In this document: piece by piece, positions 50,432-59,039 of the stretch
Position numbering within the stretch: the first letter of the stretch is position 1
Layout of the letters: each line of letters begins with the position of its first letter
Source of the DNA: Planococcus sp. APC 4015
Lineage (GTDB): Bacteria; Actinomycetota; Actinomycetes; Actinomycetales; Microbacteriaceae
Reading direction: 5' to 3'
Assembly (NCBI GenBank): GCA_030407505.1
Contig: JASDDH010000002.1
Location: 185,433 to 249,432 of the forward strand
DNA length: 64,000 nucleotides
The notes under the pieces: generated by a model
Told to the model about the DNA's origin: nothing
Databases searched by the model: none
What the model saw: only the letters and a program-made list of their open reading frames with translations
Made by a program: the position numbers and the translations under genes

Positions 50432-51586
50432 TCAGGACTCCAGCGGCGGGCATCCGCCCAGCGCGTCATCGGTGAGCATCGCCGACGAGAGGGTGATCCA
50501 TGCGTGTCCGTAGTAGGTCGGGTAGTCCGAGCCGAGGGCCGAGGCACTGCCCAGGTCATCCCGGGCGCGATCGGCGTCGCCGGCGGCGATCTCGGCGGCT
50601 CCGCGTGCGGCGAAGGCGAGCGCGCTGCGCTCCTCCGAGATCGCGCCGCCTCCCAGGTCCAGTCGGGCAGCCGGCTCGTCCTGGTACGACAGGGCGGGAA
50701 GAGCGGAGGCAGCCAGAGCCACATCGGCCGGATCGCACGACTCCGCGTAGCGGATGAGCAGCCGCGGGGCGTCGAAGCCGTACTGCACCGGATCACCCTC
50801 GCCGAACGGGCCCGGCATGGGTTCGATGCGTCCGTCGCTCTGGATCTGCGCCCAGTCGGGTGGGAGGTCGGTCGCGTCGAGGATCGCTGTCGTGACGGCT
50901 CGGCTGCCCGTCGACAGCTCGCCCCACCGCGGGTCGCCCGTCGCCGCCGACAAGATGTCGAAGGCGGCGGGTGACGCGTAGCTCGGGTTGTAGGGGAGCG
51001 GGGTGCGCTCGGCCGCCCACAGCCCGGGGAGCATGATGCGCCCGTAGGCCGTCTCGACGGTCAGTCGGTCCAGGATGACGGCGCCGAGCTCGGAGCCGGC
51101 CGCCGTCAGGTCGTCGCGGCCGAAGCGGTCGCCCGCGAGTACGAGGGCGCGCGCCGCGTCGAGGTCGGCATCGGATGCGGGCTCGTCGTCGACGACCGCG
51201 CCGTCATCCCACTGCCAGGCCAGGAGCCCGTCGGGGCGCTCGAGCTCATCAGTGGTCCACTCCCAGATCTCGTCGAACGACTGCTCGTCGTCGGCCACGA
51301 CGGCGGCCAGGAGGCCGTAGGCCTGGCCTTCGCTCACCGTGTCGCCTCCCTCGTCGCGCCGCACGACCCGTCCGTCGTCGACCCACTCGTCGAGGAACGC
51401 CTCGGCGCTCGAGACGGCGTCGAGGCCACCAGGTGCTGCGTCGGATGACGGTGAGGTCGTCGGCGACGCCGCAGGGGTCGCCGACTCGTCGACGGGTGTC
51501 TGCGAGGAGATCGCCACCACTCCGACGGTCGCGCCGAGCGCGAGCACGCCGACTGCGGCGATGCCGATGAGTGCGCCCCGGCGCAT
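50432..51586 (-). CDS. Glycoside hydrolase family 8, membrane-anchored
   Basis: A 384-residue secreted or anchored hydrolase with one N-terminal helix (4-26) and a Ser/Thr/Pro linker to about 53. GH8 marks: general acid region TVSEGQAYGLLAAVVADD (Glu86) and SDADLDAARALVLA (D141, D143). Family members are endo-beta-1,4-glucanases (BcsZ), chitosanases or xylanases, so the target glycan is probably beta-linked. BcsZ-like enzymes in synthase operons trim or release the growing polymer. Its ATG overlaps the DUF4397 stop by one base (TGATG). Confidence 0.85.
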   Translation of the reverse strand: MRRGALIGIAAVGVLALGATVGVVAISSQTPVDESATPAASPTTSPSSDAAPGGLDAVSSAEAFLDEWVDDGRVVRRDEGGDTVSEGQAYGLLAAVVADDEQSFDEIWEWTTDELERPDGLLAWQWDDGAVVDDEPASDADLDAARALVLAGDRFGRDDLTAAGSELGAVILDRLTVETAYGRIMLPGLWAAERTPLPYNPSYASPAAFDILSAATGDPRWGELSTGSRAVTTAILDATDLPPDWAQIQSDGRIEPMPGPFGEGDPVQYGFDAPRLLIRYAESCDPADVALAASALPALSYQDEPAARLDLGGGAISEERSALAFAARGAAEIAAGDADRARDDLGSASALGSDYPTYYGHAWITLSSAMLTDDALGGCPPLES

Positions 51587-52395
51587 CAGACGGCCTTCCA
51601 GAGCGTTCGCGTCACCGCCGTGACCTCGTGCTGGGCGAGCCACCCGCCACCGGTCGCGACGCCGCCCTCGGGCACGCTGCCGACCGAGGCCGAGTCGACG
51701 ATCGGCAGGATCGTCAGGCCGCCGTCGGCGGTGTCGAGCACGAACAGGGTGCTGACGCTTCCCGAGGCGACCGAGACCTGCGCCTCGTCTTCGATCGAGC
51801 CGCCGGTGAGTTCGAGGGTCCAGTCGCCCGCGGGGATCTCGGCGTACGAGGTCGCAGACCCGGCGCGTGCCGCGCGGGCGATCGGCTCGCCCGTCGACGT
51901 GCTCACGTCGACCGTCGAGGTCATCGTCGAAGCCTGCACGAGACGGATGCGGGCGTTGCCGGCGGCAGGCTGGGTGAGGTCGTCGGCGAACGCCTTGACC
52001 TGCAGCTCGTCGGACGGACCGTACGCGGCGACCGTCGTGGCGGTGTCGTCAGCGATCTGAACGGTCGCCGAGATCACCGGCGCCGTGGCCATGGAGGCGC
52101 CCGCGGGCACCATGCTCACGGTGTACGAGCCGGAGGGCAGCTCGGAATACGTCGAGACGTCGCCGTAGTCCACGCCCTTCAACTCGAACAGCGTGGAGCC
52201 GCCGCTCACGGCTGCGACCCGCACGTCGACCGACTTCGTGTCCGGCGACAGGTGTCCGAGTCTCAGCCAGCCCGCGTCGTCGCCCGGCGCCGCAGAGGCG
52301 GGGGCGGCGACGAAGGCGCCGAGGGCGACCGCTGTCGCGGCGATGAGGGCGAACGCCGAGCGGCGTGCGGTGCGGGAGGTGGTCGTGTGGTTCAT
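51586..52395 (-). CDS. DUF4397 surface protein (second copy)
   Basis: A 269-residue exported protein: signal peptide (basic N-terminus, hydrophobic core, APASA-A near residue 32) and two DUF4397 repeats (AGWLRLGHLSPDTKSVDVRVAAV and ARIRLVQASTMTSTVDVSTSTG). The end reads TGGGWLAQHEVTAVTRTLWKAV: the TGG-x-LAQ segment is shared with the DUF4397 protein at 36672, but the hydrophobic helix and basic tail are missing. ATG at 52395 with GGAAGGA. Probably an extracellular glycan- or wall-associated protein. Confidence 0.82.
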   Translation of the reverse strand: MNHTTTSRTARRSAFALIAATAVALGAFVAAPASAAPGDDAGWLRLGHLSPDTKSVDVRVAAVSGGSTLFELKGVDYGDVSTYSELPSGSYTVSMVPAGASMATAPVISATVQIADDTATTVAAYGPSDELQVKAFADDLTQPAAGNARIRLVQASTMTSTVDVSTSTGEPIARAARAGSATSYAEIPAGDWTLELTGGSIEDEAQVSVASGSVSTLFVLDTADGGLTILPIVDSASVGSVPEGGVATGGGWLAQHEVTAVTRTLWKAV

Positions 52396-52439
52396 GATGG
52401 GTCCTTCCGGATCGGGGTACGGATGGTCGGTGCTGCCGG

Positions 52440-54410
52440 TCACGGCAGCGATTGGAACGAGATCGGGTAGCGGAGCACGAGCGCGTCTCCGTCGACCTCG
52501 ATGAGCGCCGGTGCGTACGAGCCTTCGAGCCCATCGACCAGCGATGCGGCTTCGGCGCTCGGTGCACCGTCGATGACGGCAGGACCGCCGGGCAGGGCGG
52601 TGATCGAGACCTGGCGGCGTGCGCCGGCATCCTCACCGTCGATTTCGGGGAACCCGGCGACCGAGACCTCGCCACCACCCGCGAGCGCCCCGAGCAGGGC
52701 CGTCACACGGGCGTCGACGCGGCCGTCGGTCAGCAGGGAACGATCGGCATCGGTGAGCCCGACGAGCGGGTTCTGGGCGAGCTGACCGCCGAGCGATGCG
52801 GCGGATTCGGATGCCGCGGCGAGCGCCGCGGTGGCGGCGTCCGCTCCGTCGACGGCGATGCGACGCACGTCGACCTGCTGATCGCCGTCGCCGAAGGAGG
52901 CGACGATCACGGAGTTGCGCAGTGCCTGGCCCACCTCGGGGAACGAGTCGGGCGACGTGCGCATCGAGTCGGTCGTGATGATGTAGTCCGAGTCGCGCCA
53001 GCCGTTGGGCGACAGGGCCTGCACGGCCGGGTCGGTGTCGAGCTTGTAGTACCAGACCACGTTGTCGCGGTCCCAGCCCGCCTCTACCAGGTCGACCCAC
53101 ATCGCGTCGTCGACGATCAGCCGCTGGTCGCGTGACGCGTTGTCACCGAGCCACGCCTGGGCGTCGCGCATGGGTGCGTCGAGGTCGGCGAGCAGGAAGC
53201 CGCGCAGCTGGGCGGTCCACAGGGGTGCGGCGGCGACCGCGGCCGCGACGCCCACCGCGATCACGCCGAACGCGAGGCCACGGCGAGGCGCGGTGCGTCG
53301 GCGTGCGCGGGCGACGGCGGCATCCACCACGCCCGCGATCACCAGCGCGCCGAACGGGATCAGTATGATGACGTACGGCACGGGCAGGTAGCCGCCGGGC
53401 CGGAACATGAAGGCGGTCATCGCCAGCACGAGCACCCCATAGGGGCGCAGGCGGCGGTGGAAGACGGCGAGCACCGAGGCGAGGAGCGCGGTGACGATGA
53501 ACACGGGGTCGAGCTGCCACCACATGCCCAGCGTGGCGCTCATGAGCGAATCGGGATCGAACGGCGAGCCGCTGCTCTCACGGGTGCTGAGCTGGAAGAG
53601 CACGCCGTCCATGAGGCTCACCCGGCCGGGTCCTGCCAGCAGCTCTCCCTTGACCGCCGCCAGCACCAGGTAGCTGGCGCCGATCAGCACCACGAGACTC
53701 GTCGCCACCGACAGGGTGTAGCGCCGGGTCTCGCGCTGCGCCGAGCGCAGCATGACCCAGATGACGAACGGCAGGGCGAGCAGGAACGTCTCCTTCGTGA
53801 GCACCGCGACGCCGAAGGACACCGCTGCACCCGCGAAAGCGGCGAGCTGATTGCGGCGTTCGGACGCCAGGAAGAACGCCAGCACCAGCCACAGCACCGC
53901 GAAGTTGTCGAGGTACACGGTGCGGTGGAACTGCAGGGCGAGCGGCGACAGCGAGAAGATCAGCGCGGCTGCCGCCGCGGCCGGTCGGGTCATGCCGATG
54001 CGGCGCGCGAGCGCCCACAGAAGCACGGCCGCGACGAGCGTCGCGACGATGGATGCTTCGCGCCCGGCGAGCACGGCGAGGTCCCAGCGGGCGAACGCGC
54101 CGGTCAGCTGCGCGTACCCGGCGATCTGCAGCCAGCCCAGCGGCGGGTGGTCGTACCAGTAGGTGTAGTGGGCGATCTCACCGAGGTTGAGGATCGCCCA
54201 GGCCTGCGCGGTGTAGGTCCCCTCATCATCGATGCGCTGCGGCGAACCGCCGATGTTGACGAATGACACCACTGCCGCGACGAGGATGACGGGGGAGATC
54301 CAGGCAAGATCTGCACGGTGCACGAGCAGCCAGGCTGCGACGCGGGCGTTGACGGAGCGGACACCCTCGCCGATGCCGGCCAGGATGCCGGGGTTCGCTG
54401 TCGTGCTCAT
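52440..54410 (-). CDS. GT-C membrane glycosyltransferase, PMT/GT39 family
   Basis: A 656-residue polytopic protein (about 11-12 membrane helices). First extracytoplasmic loop has the PMT-type acidic motif RIDDEGTYTAQAW (D61, D62, E63) and DHPPLGWLQ (D87), then a long C-terminal extracytoplasmic domain (~200 residues). GT-C enzymes use polyprenyl-phosphate sugars to glycosylate proteins or polymers outside the cell. The donor would be made by the 49617 enzyme. Its ATG overlaps the GT2 stop by 4 nt (ATGA), so translation is coupled. Confidence 0.85.
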   Translation of the reverse strand: MSTTANPGILAGIGEGVRSVNARVAAWLLVHRADLAWISPVILVAAVVSFVNIGGSPQRIDDEGTYTAQAWAILNLGEIAHYTYWYDHPPLGWLQIAGYAQLTGAFARWDLAVLAGREASIVATLVAAVLLWALARRIGMTRPAAAAAALIFSLSPLALQFHRTVYLDNFAVLWLVLAFFLASERRNQLAAFAGAAVSFGVAVLTKETFLLALPFVIWVMLRSAQRETRRYTLSVATSLVVLIGASYLVLAAVKGELLAGPGRVSLMDGVLFQLSTRESSGSPFDPDSLMSATLGMWWQLDPVFIVTALLASVLAVFHRRLRPYGVLVLAMTAFMFRPGGYLPVPYVIILIPFGALVIAGVVDAAVARARRRTAPRRGLAFGVIAVGVAAAVAAAPLWTAQLRGFLLADLDAPMRDAQAWLGDNASRDQRLIVDDAMWVDLVEAGWDRDNVVWYYKLDTDPAVQALSPNGWRDSDYIITTDSMRTSPDSFPEVGQALRNSVIVASFGDGDQQVDVRRIAVDGADAATAALAAASESAASLGGQLAQNPLVGLTDADRSLLTDGRVDARVTALLGALAGGGEVSVAGFPEIDGEDAGARRQVSITALPGGPAVIDGAPSAEAASLVDGLEGSYAPALIEVDGDALVLRYPISFQSLP

Positions 54411-55846
54411 CGGGCCACCCCCGCCGTCTCGAGCGCGGGCGCGTCGGTGTCCACGTCGGCCCGGTGGGCGTTCGTGTGCTCGGTCTTCTCCCACGACGTG
54501 TCGCCGCGGCCCTCGCGGATCACCGCGCGCATCGCCGCGACGGCCAGGAAGACCTGGAACGGCACCGTGCCCAGTACGAGCCGCACGTAGTCGCGCAGGC
54601 GCACCTTCTCGTTGTAGAGGCGTCCGAACTCACCGAGACCCGCGACCTCGACCGCGACGGTGATGATCGTCGGGATCAGGGGGAGGAACGTGATCAGGGC
54701 CACCGCGGTGGGCACCTTCACGAAGAAGATGAGCGCGAGCGAGAGCGGGATCAGGATGCCGGTCGCGGCCTGCAGGAACGGCATCGAGAGCAGGTAGCGG
54801 GCGAACAGTCGCTGCGACACGGTCGGGAGCTTGCGCCACTCGCCCTTGCGCAGCACCTGGAGGAAGCCCTGGTTCCAGCGCGTGCGCTGCTTGAGCAGCG
54901 ACGTGAAGGTCGGGGGAGTCTCTTCGCGGGTGACGTACTCGGCGCTGTAGGCCACGGCGACCCGTGCGCCCTGGCTCGAGAGCCGCACGCCGAGCTCGCA
55001 GTCCTCGGCGAGGCACTCCGCGTCCCAGCCGTCGTTGTGCACGAGCGCGTCGCGCATGACGAAAACGGTGTTGCCGCCGAGCGGGATGAACCGTGCGCCG
55101 GCGTGGAAGTGCAGACGTGAGCGGAACCAGAAGTAGTACTCGAGTACGTTTCGCAGCGACCACCAGCTGGAGCGGAAGTTCATCAGCTGCACGCCGCCCT
55201 GCACGACGACCGCGCCGGTCTCGCTGAAGCGCGAGTCGATGTGGCGCAGAAGTTCGGGGTGCACTTCGTCCTCGGCGTCGAACACGCCCACCACGTCGCC
55301 GGTGGCGAACGGAAGGGCGCGGTTGAGCGCCTTCGGCTTGTTCTTGGGCACGCTGTCGTCCACGACGACCTCGATGCGCTCCGGATGCCGCGATGCGGCC
55401 GCCCGGCACACGGCCTCGGTGCCGGGGTCGTCGTCGCCGACGATCGCGATGATCTGCACGTTAGGGTGCGTCTGTGCGGCGAGGGCGTCCAGCGTCTGGC
55501 CCATCACGGCTTCTTCGTGGCGTCCGGGGACGAGCAGGGTGAAGGTGTGGCGGGGTTCGTGAGGAGCCTCGGAGAAGGCGGTGCTGCGGTGGGTTCCCCG
55601 CGACCGCCAGGCGTACAGCATCCACCACAGCGTCGATAGGGCGACCGCGCTCAGGGCGACGGCCAGTGCGACCAGGCCTGCCCACGCGGCGACCGAGACC
55701 CAGTCGATCGAACCGGCGGCGGTCTGCGCGGTGTCGACGAGGCCGGGGTCCACGACCTCGCGGTTGGGCCCGAGGTCGGGTGCGGGGGACTCGGGCACGG
55801 GGGTGAGCAGCGGGTCGGGTGCGGTGCCGAAGGGTCGGATGCTCAT
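54407..55846 (-). CDS. Processive membrane GT2 glycosyltransferase (cellulose/hyaluronan-synthase-like)
   Basis: A 479-residue synthase. One N-terminal helix near 50-75, GT2 domain 95-330 with the substrate-binding PKNKPKALNRAL, DxxD-type VFDAEDE (D190-D193), catalytic-base AEDCELG (280-286) and the processivity motif QRTRW (Q320-W324). Three or four membrane helices follow (about 345-395, 420-445). Q-x-x-R-W marks synthases that build a linear beta-glycan and export it through their own channel. The C-terminal 30 residues are hydrophilic. No PilZ domain is present. The gene overlaps its neighbours on both sides by 4 nt. Confidence 0.9.
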   Translation of the reverse strand: MSIRPFGTAPDPLLTPVPESPAPDLGPNREVVDPGLVDTAQTAAGSIDWVSVAAWAGLVALAVALSAVALSTLWWMLYAWRSRGTHRSTAFSEAPHEPRHTFTLLVPGRHEEAVMGQTLDALAAQTHPNVQIIAIVGDDDPGTEAVCRAAASRHPERIEVVVDDSVPKNKPKALNRALPFATGDVVGVFDAEDEVHPELLRHIDSRFSETGAVVVQGGVQLMNFRSSWWSLRNVLEYYFWFRSRLHFHAGARFIPLGGNTVFVMRDALVHNDGWDAECLAEDCELGVRLSSQGARVAVAYSAEYVTREETPPTFTSLLKQRTRWNQGFLQVLRKGEWRKLPTVSQRLFARYLLSMPFLQAATGILIPLSLALIFFVKVPTAVALITFLPLIPTIITVAVEVAGLGEFGRLYNEKVRLRDYVRLVLGTVPFQVFLAVAAMRAVIREGRGDTSWEKTEHTNAHRADVDTDAPALETAGVAR

Positions 55847-56364
55847 GCGGGTCCCTCTTGTGCGGGCCGGAACACGAAGACGCGGTAGGCGACGTAGCGG
55901 AAGAGCGTCCCGAGCGCGAGGCCGACGACGTTGCCCGCGATGTTGTCGGCGAGCGTCGAGGTGAACCCGAGCACGTAGTGCGAGATGAACAGGCACGCGG
56001 CGGCGATGGCGAGGCCGCCGCCGTTGGCCAGCAGGAACAGCACGAATTCGCGCGGAGCGGTGCGCCCCCGGCGCCCGCGGAACGTGAGCATGCGGTGGCC
56101 GACCCAGGCGACGAGCGTCGCGATGCTCGCTGAGACGACCTTCGCCCAGACCACCTGGTCGGGCATGATCGTGGCGCGGAGCAGGTTGTAGCCGCCGACG
56201 TCGACGACGAAGGCGATGAGGCCGACGGCGCCGAAGGTGGCGATCTCGGGCAGGAGGCGGAGGAGGGCGCTGAACGCGCTGCGCAGGGTCTCGGATGGCG
56301 AACGGACGACAGGAGATGTCCGACCGATGAGCGAACCCCAGCGCTTCTCGGTGAGAGAGGTCAT
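55843..56364 (-). CDS. GtrA-family membrane protein (lipid-linked sugar flippase type)
   Basis: A 173-residue protein with four hydrophobic segments: GAVGLIAFVVDVGGYNLL, VVSASIATLVAWVGHRMLTFRG, EFVLFLLANGGGLAIAAACLF and NIAGNVVGLALGTLFRYVAYRVFVFR. The repeated G-x-R-x-hydrophobic ends are typical of GtrA. Members flip polyprenyl-phosphate sugars. First gene of the operon; the ATG of the GT2 gene overlaps its stop. The 114-nt region to 56479 has the operon promoter. Confidence 0.88.
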   Translation of the reverse strand: MTSLTEKRWGSLIGRTSPVVRSPSETLRSAFSALLRLLPEIATFGAVGLIAFVVDVGGYNLLRATIMPDQVVWAKVVSASIATLVAWVGHRMLTFRGRRGRTAPREFVLFLLANGGGLAIAAACLFISHYVLGFTSTLADNIAGNVVGLALGTLFRYVAYRVFVFRPAQEGPA

Positions 56365-56466
56365 ACAGAGGGTTCGAGGCCGGCGCTGATGCGGTTTGGA
56401 TTAATCCGGCTTCGCGGCGCGAGTTAACACGCTGTTCACAAACCACCTCGCGCCCCGAGCCGGGGC

Positions 56467-56472
56467 TAGAGT
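56467..56472 (+). promoter_or_regulatory. -10 hexamer TAGAGT (leaderless)
   Basis: Ends 6 nt before the ATG at 56479; no Shine-Dalgarno sequence. Confidence 0.5.
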
Positions 56473-56478
56473 CCTGGG

Positions 56479-56967
56479 ATGGAGCCCCTGGACGTCTTCG
56501 GATCGGTCGTGCTTCCCGCCGCCGCGATCCTGATCAGCGCCGCAATCGCGGTGTGGCTGGCGCGATCCGAGAGACGGGCGTCCGAGCGGTCGCACACGCG
56601 CGCGGCGGTGGTCGGACTGGTGACGGCGCTCACCGATCTCGAACGCACGGCGGCGGCGGGCGACACCGACGCGGCGCGTGCGGCATCCGTCGAGTTCTCG
56701 ACTTCCCTCAACGCCCTCCTGGCCTACCTGCCGCGAAAGGATGTCGCGGTCCCGCGGTACCTCGCGATCGTCATGAACCGCGCGATCGAGACCGGAGACG
56801 CCGGGGCGATCAGCCGGACGGCGCTGTTCCTGACGAACTGCCTCGACGAGTGGCTGCGCGGCGCGGTCTCGTCGGAGCAGTTCGCCCGGAGCGCGCCGCC
56901 CGACGTCAACGGGGTGTTCGAAGACGCTGTCGATCCCGCGGACTGGAAGTCGGCGGTCGACGGCTGA
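56479..56967 (+). CDS. Hypothetical protein with one N-terminal membrane helix
   Basis: A 162-residue protein: one hydrophobic helix (VVLPAAAILISAAIAVWLA, about 10-28), then a basic and helical cytosolic part. I recognise no family. Bacterial proteins of this type are often anchored regulators of unknown role. The stop is 6 nt from the convergent DUF427 gene. Confidence 0.65.
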   Translation: MEPLDVFGSVVLPAAAILISAAIAVWLARSERRASERSHTRAAVVGLVTALTDLERTAAAGDTDAARAASVEFSTSLNALLAYLPRKDVAVPRYLAIVMNRAIETGDAGAISRTALFLTNCLDEWLRGAVSSEQFARSAPPDVNGVFEDAVDPADWKSAVDG

Positions 56968-56973
56968 CCGAGC

Positions 56974-57276
56974 CTATTCGGCGACCTGGACTTCTTTCCA
57001 GAACGCGACATAGCCCGAGAAGTCCTTGCTGACGCGCTCGATGCCGGTGGGGTACGGAGTCGGATATGCCCAGGCGCGGTCGGCGAGAGTCTCGCCGTCC
57101 ACGACCGTCGAGTAGTACTGGCATTCGCCCTTCCAGGGGCAGGTGTAGGGCGTCGGGCTCTTCTCGAGAAGGCTGAAGTCCACGCTCGCGGGCGGGAAGT
57201 ACCAGTTGCCCTCGATGCGGATCAGGTCGGCCTCGTCGGCCTGGGCGATGACGGTGCCGTTCAGGGTGGCGCGCAT
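56974..57276 (-). CDS. DUF427 domain protein
   Basis: A 100-residue protein that is wholly a DUF427 domain: AYPTPYPTGIERVSKDFSGYVAFW, WYFPPASVDFSLLEKSPTPYTCPWKGECQYY and an N-terminal beta-rich part. Function unknown, frequent in actinobacteria. The ATG has GAGAGGA upstream. Confidence 0.92.
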   Translation of the reverse strand: MRATLNGTVIAQADEADLIRIEGNWYFPPASVDFSLLEKSPTPYTCPWKGECQYYSTVVDGETLADRAWAYPTPYPTGIERVSKDFSGYVAFWKEVQVAE

Positions 57277-57351
57277 GTGGTGTCCTCTCGCTCGCCGCGA
57301 TCGGACGCGGCTGATCCCAGCCTAGAGACGGGATGCCGGGTGCGGGTCGGT

Positions 57352-57786
57352 TCACGCCACGAGGTCGGCCGACCCGCGCGGGTCGACGACCCGGCGCACG
57401 AGTGCACGCGCGACGATCAGAGTCACCACCAGCAGAGTGACCGAGAAGAAGCCGCCCAGGTGAACGGCGTCGCCGAACACGGCGTCGGTGAGCCACAGCA
57501 CGACGAACTTGCTGCCGGCGCTCACGGCGACCAGAGCCGCGACGCCGATGATGCGCCCCACCCGCCTCTTCGCTGCGCGCAGCCGTGCGACCACCGCGTT
57601 CTTGGCCGCGACGACCACCTCGAGGACGAGCTTGAGCAGCACCGCGGTCGCCAGCGACACGGCGAACGACTCGGAGATGACCGCGGGAAGGAACTGCACG
57701 AACAGCCCGAGCACGACGAGGTAGACGAGGACGTCCACGAGATGCACCGCGGCGCGTCCCGCGGTTCGTTCGCTCACGCGGGTCAT
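57352..57786 (-). CDS. Hypothetical integral membrane protein
   Basis: A 144-residue protein with four hydrophobic segments (about 18-35, 42-58, 75-100, 107-126) and a basic cytosolic loop RLRAAKRRVGR. I do not recognise the family. The ATG at 57786 has TAGATT 6 nt upstream on the minus strand. Confidence 0.6.
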   Translation of the reverse strand: MTRVSERTAGRAAVHLVDVLVYLVVLGLFVQFLPAVISESFAVSLATAVLLKLVLEVVVAAKNAVVARLRAAKRRVGRIIGVAALVAVSAGSKFVVLWLTDAVFGDAVHLGGFFSVTLLVVTLIVARALVRRVVDPRGSADLVA

Positions 57787-57792
57787 ACGCAC

Positions 57793-57798
57793 AATCTA
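57793..57798 (-). promoter_or_regulatory. -10 hexamer TAGATT (leaderless)
   Basis: On the minus strand it ends 6 nt before the ATG at 57786. Confidence 0.45.
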
Positions 57799-57832
57799 GG
57801 TCTCCCGGCGTGAGGTGGTCCACGCGGTCGCC

Positions 57833-57838
57833 TAAAGT
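57833..57838 (+). promoter_or_regulatory. -10 hexamer TAAAGT (leaderless)
   Basis: Ends 7 nt before the GTG at 57846; supports that start. Confidence 0.4.
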
Positions 57839-57845
57839 GCAGAAG

Positions 57846-59033
57846 GTGTACAACCCTCCGCCTCTCGGTGACTCGCTGCCCGCGGTGCCGGCGTACATCG
57901 CGCCGCGCCGTCGGATGAGCAGGCGGGCGCGCATCGGCTGGATCGCGGGCGTCGCAGCCGCGCTGCTCGTGATCGCGGCTGCGGTCTTCGTGCACGTTAG
58001 CGCCAACACGGCGTTCGACGATGCGGCGGCCCGGCTGGACGGCACGATCGCCGATGCCGCCGAGGTGGAGGCCGCGCTGAGCGACGCCGTTGCCGAGAGC
58101 GCGGATGCCGTCGCGGTCGCCGAAGACATCGTCACCGCCGCCGCAGACGACCTCGTCGATCCGGCGGCGCGGGTGGCGCTCGGCGCCACGACGGCGGAGT
58201 CGGCGAATGCGCTCGCGCTGGCCGACGAGGCTCTGGCGGCGCCGATCGGCACCCCGGAGGACAAGCCGGTCTGGACGTGGGAGATCCTGGGCCTGACCCC
58301 CGAGATCGACGATCGCACGGCCGATACGGCCGATGCCGCGACCGCGATGACGGCTGCACAGGAGAGCCTCAGCGCCGCCGACGAGGCGCTCTCCGATGCC
58401 GCGACGGCTCTGTTCGCCTCGGTCCCCGCGGCCGCCGACGCCCTCGAAGCCGCGAACATCTCGGCACAGGCCGTGCTGGTGCTCGACTTCCGCGACGCCG
58501 CCGAGGCCGCGGCGGGTCAAGACCGATTGGGGTCGGGCGCGGCGGTGGCGTTCTCGACCCTCGCGACGGCCGCCCAGACGCTCAAGGCGTCGCAGGCGAC
58601 CGAGCTCGCCGAGAAGCAGGGACCGCTGCTGGCGACGCGACTCGAGATCGAGGAGTACGCCCGGTCGATCGCGGGGGGAGTGGTGCTCGATTTCGACTGG
58701 CAGCAGACCGTGGCCGGCACGGGCGGCAGTCAGGGCATCGGGGGGACGGCCACGTGGAACACGATCCGCGGCGGCTTCTCCACGATCACGCTCTCGCACT
58801 CGGTCGCCGAGTGGTGGCCGAACGCAGACTCACGAGCCCTGGTGGCCCACGAAGTGGGCCACTCCATCACCTCGAAGTGCTGGGAGAAGTTCGACAGCGA
58901 GAGCCAGGCCGCCAACGAGGAGTGGGCGACGGCGTGGGCGATCAGCCTGGGTCACACCGCCGAGGGCAACGGCGTTCAGGCGTACGGGTACCCGTCGCAG
59001 GAGATGATCGAGATCGCGTCGACCTGCCGCTGA
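57846..59033 (+). CDS. Membrane-anchored putative gluzincin-type metallopeptidase
   Basis: A 395-residue protein. A short Pro-rich N-terminus, one membrane helix (about 31-50), then a long Ala-rich helical/coiled-coil stalk (about 55-260). The C-terminal domain contains ALVAHEVGHSI: the HExxH zinc site at H335-H339, with candidate third ligand in ANEEW (Glu358/359) about 20 residues on, the spacing expected of gluzincins. The active site would face outside. Substrate unknown. The GTG start is supported by TAAAGT 7 nt upstream. Confidence 0.7.
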   Translation: MYNPPPLGDSLPAVPAYIAPRRRMSRRARIGWIAGVAAALLVIAAAVFVHVSANTAFDDAAARLDGTIADAAEVEAALSDAVAESADAVAVAEDIVTAAADDLVDPAARVALGATTAESANALALADEALAAPIGTPEDKPVWTWEILGLTPEIDDRTADTADAATAMTAAQESLSAADEALSDAATALFASVPAAADALEAANISAQAVLVLDFRDAAEAAAGQDRLGSGAAVAFSTLATAAQTLKASQATELAEKQGPLLATRLEIEEYARSIAGGVVLDFDWQQTVAGTGGSQGIGGTATWNTIRGGFSTITLSHSVAEWWPNADSRALVAHEVGHSITSKCWEKFDSESQAANEEWATAWAISLGHTAEGNGVQAYGYPSQEMIEIASTCR

Positions 59034-59039
59034 GGCGGG

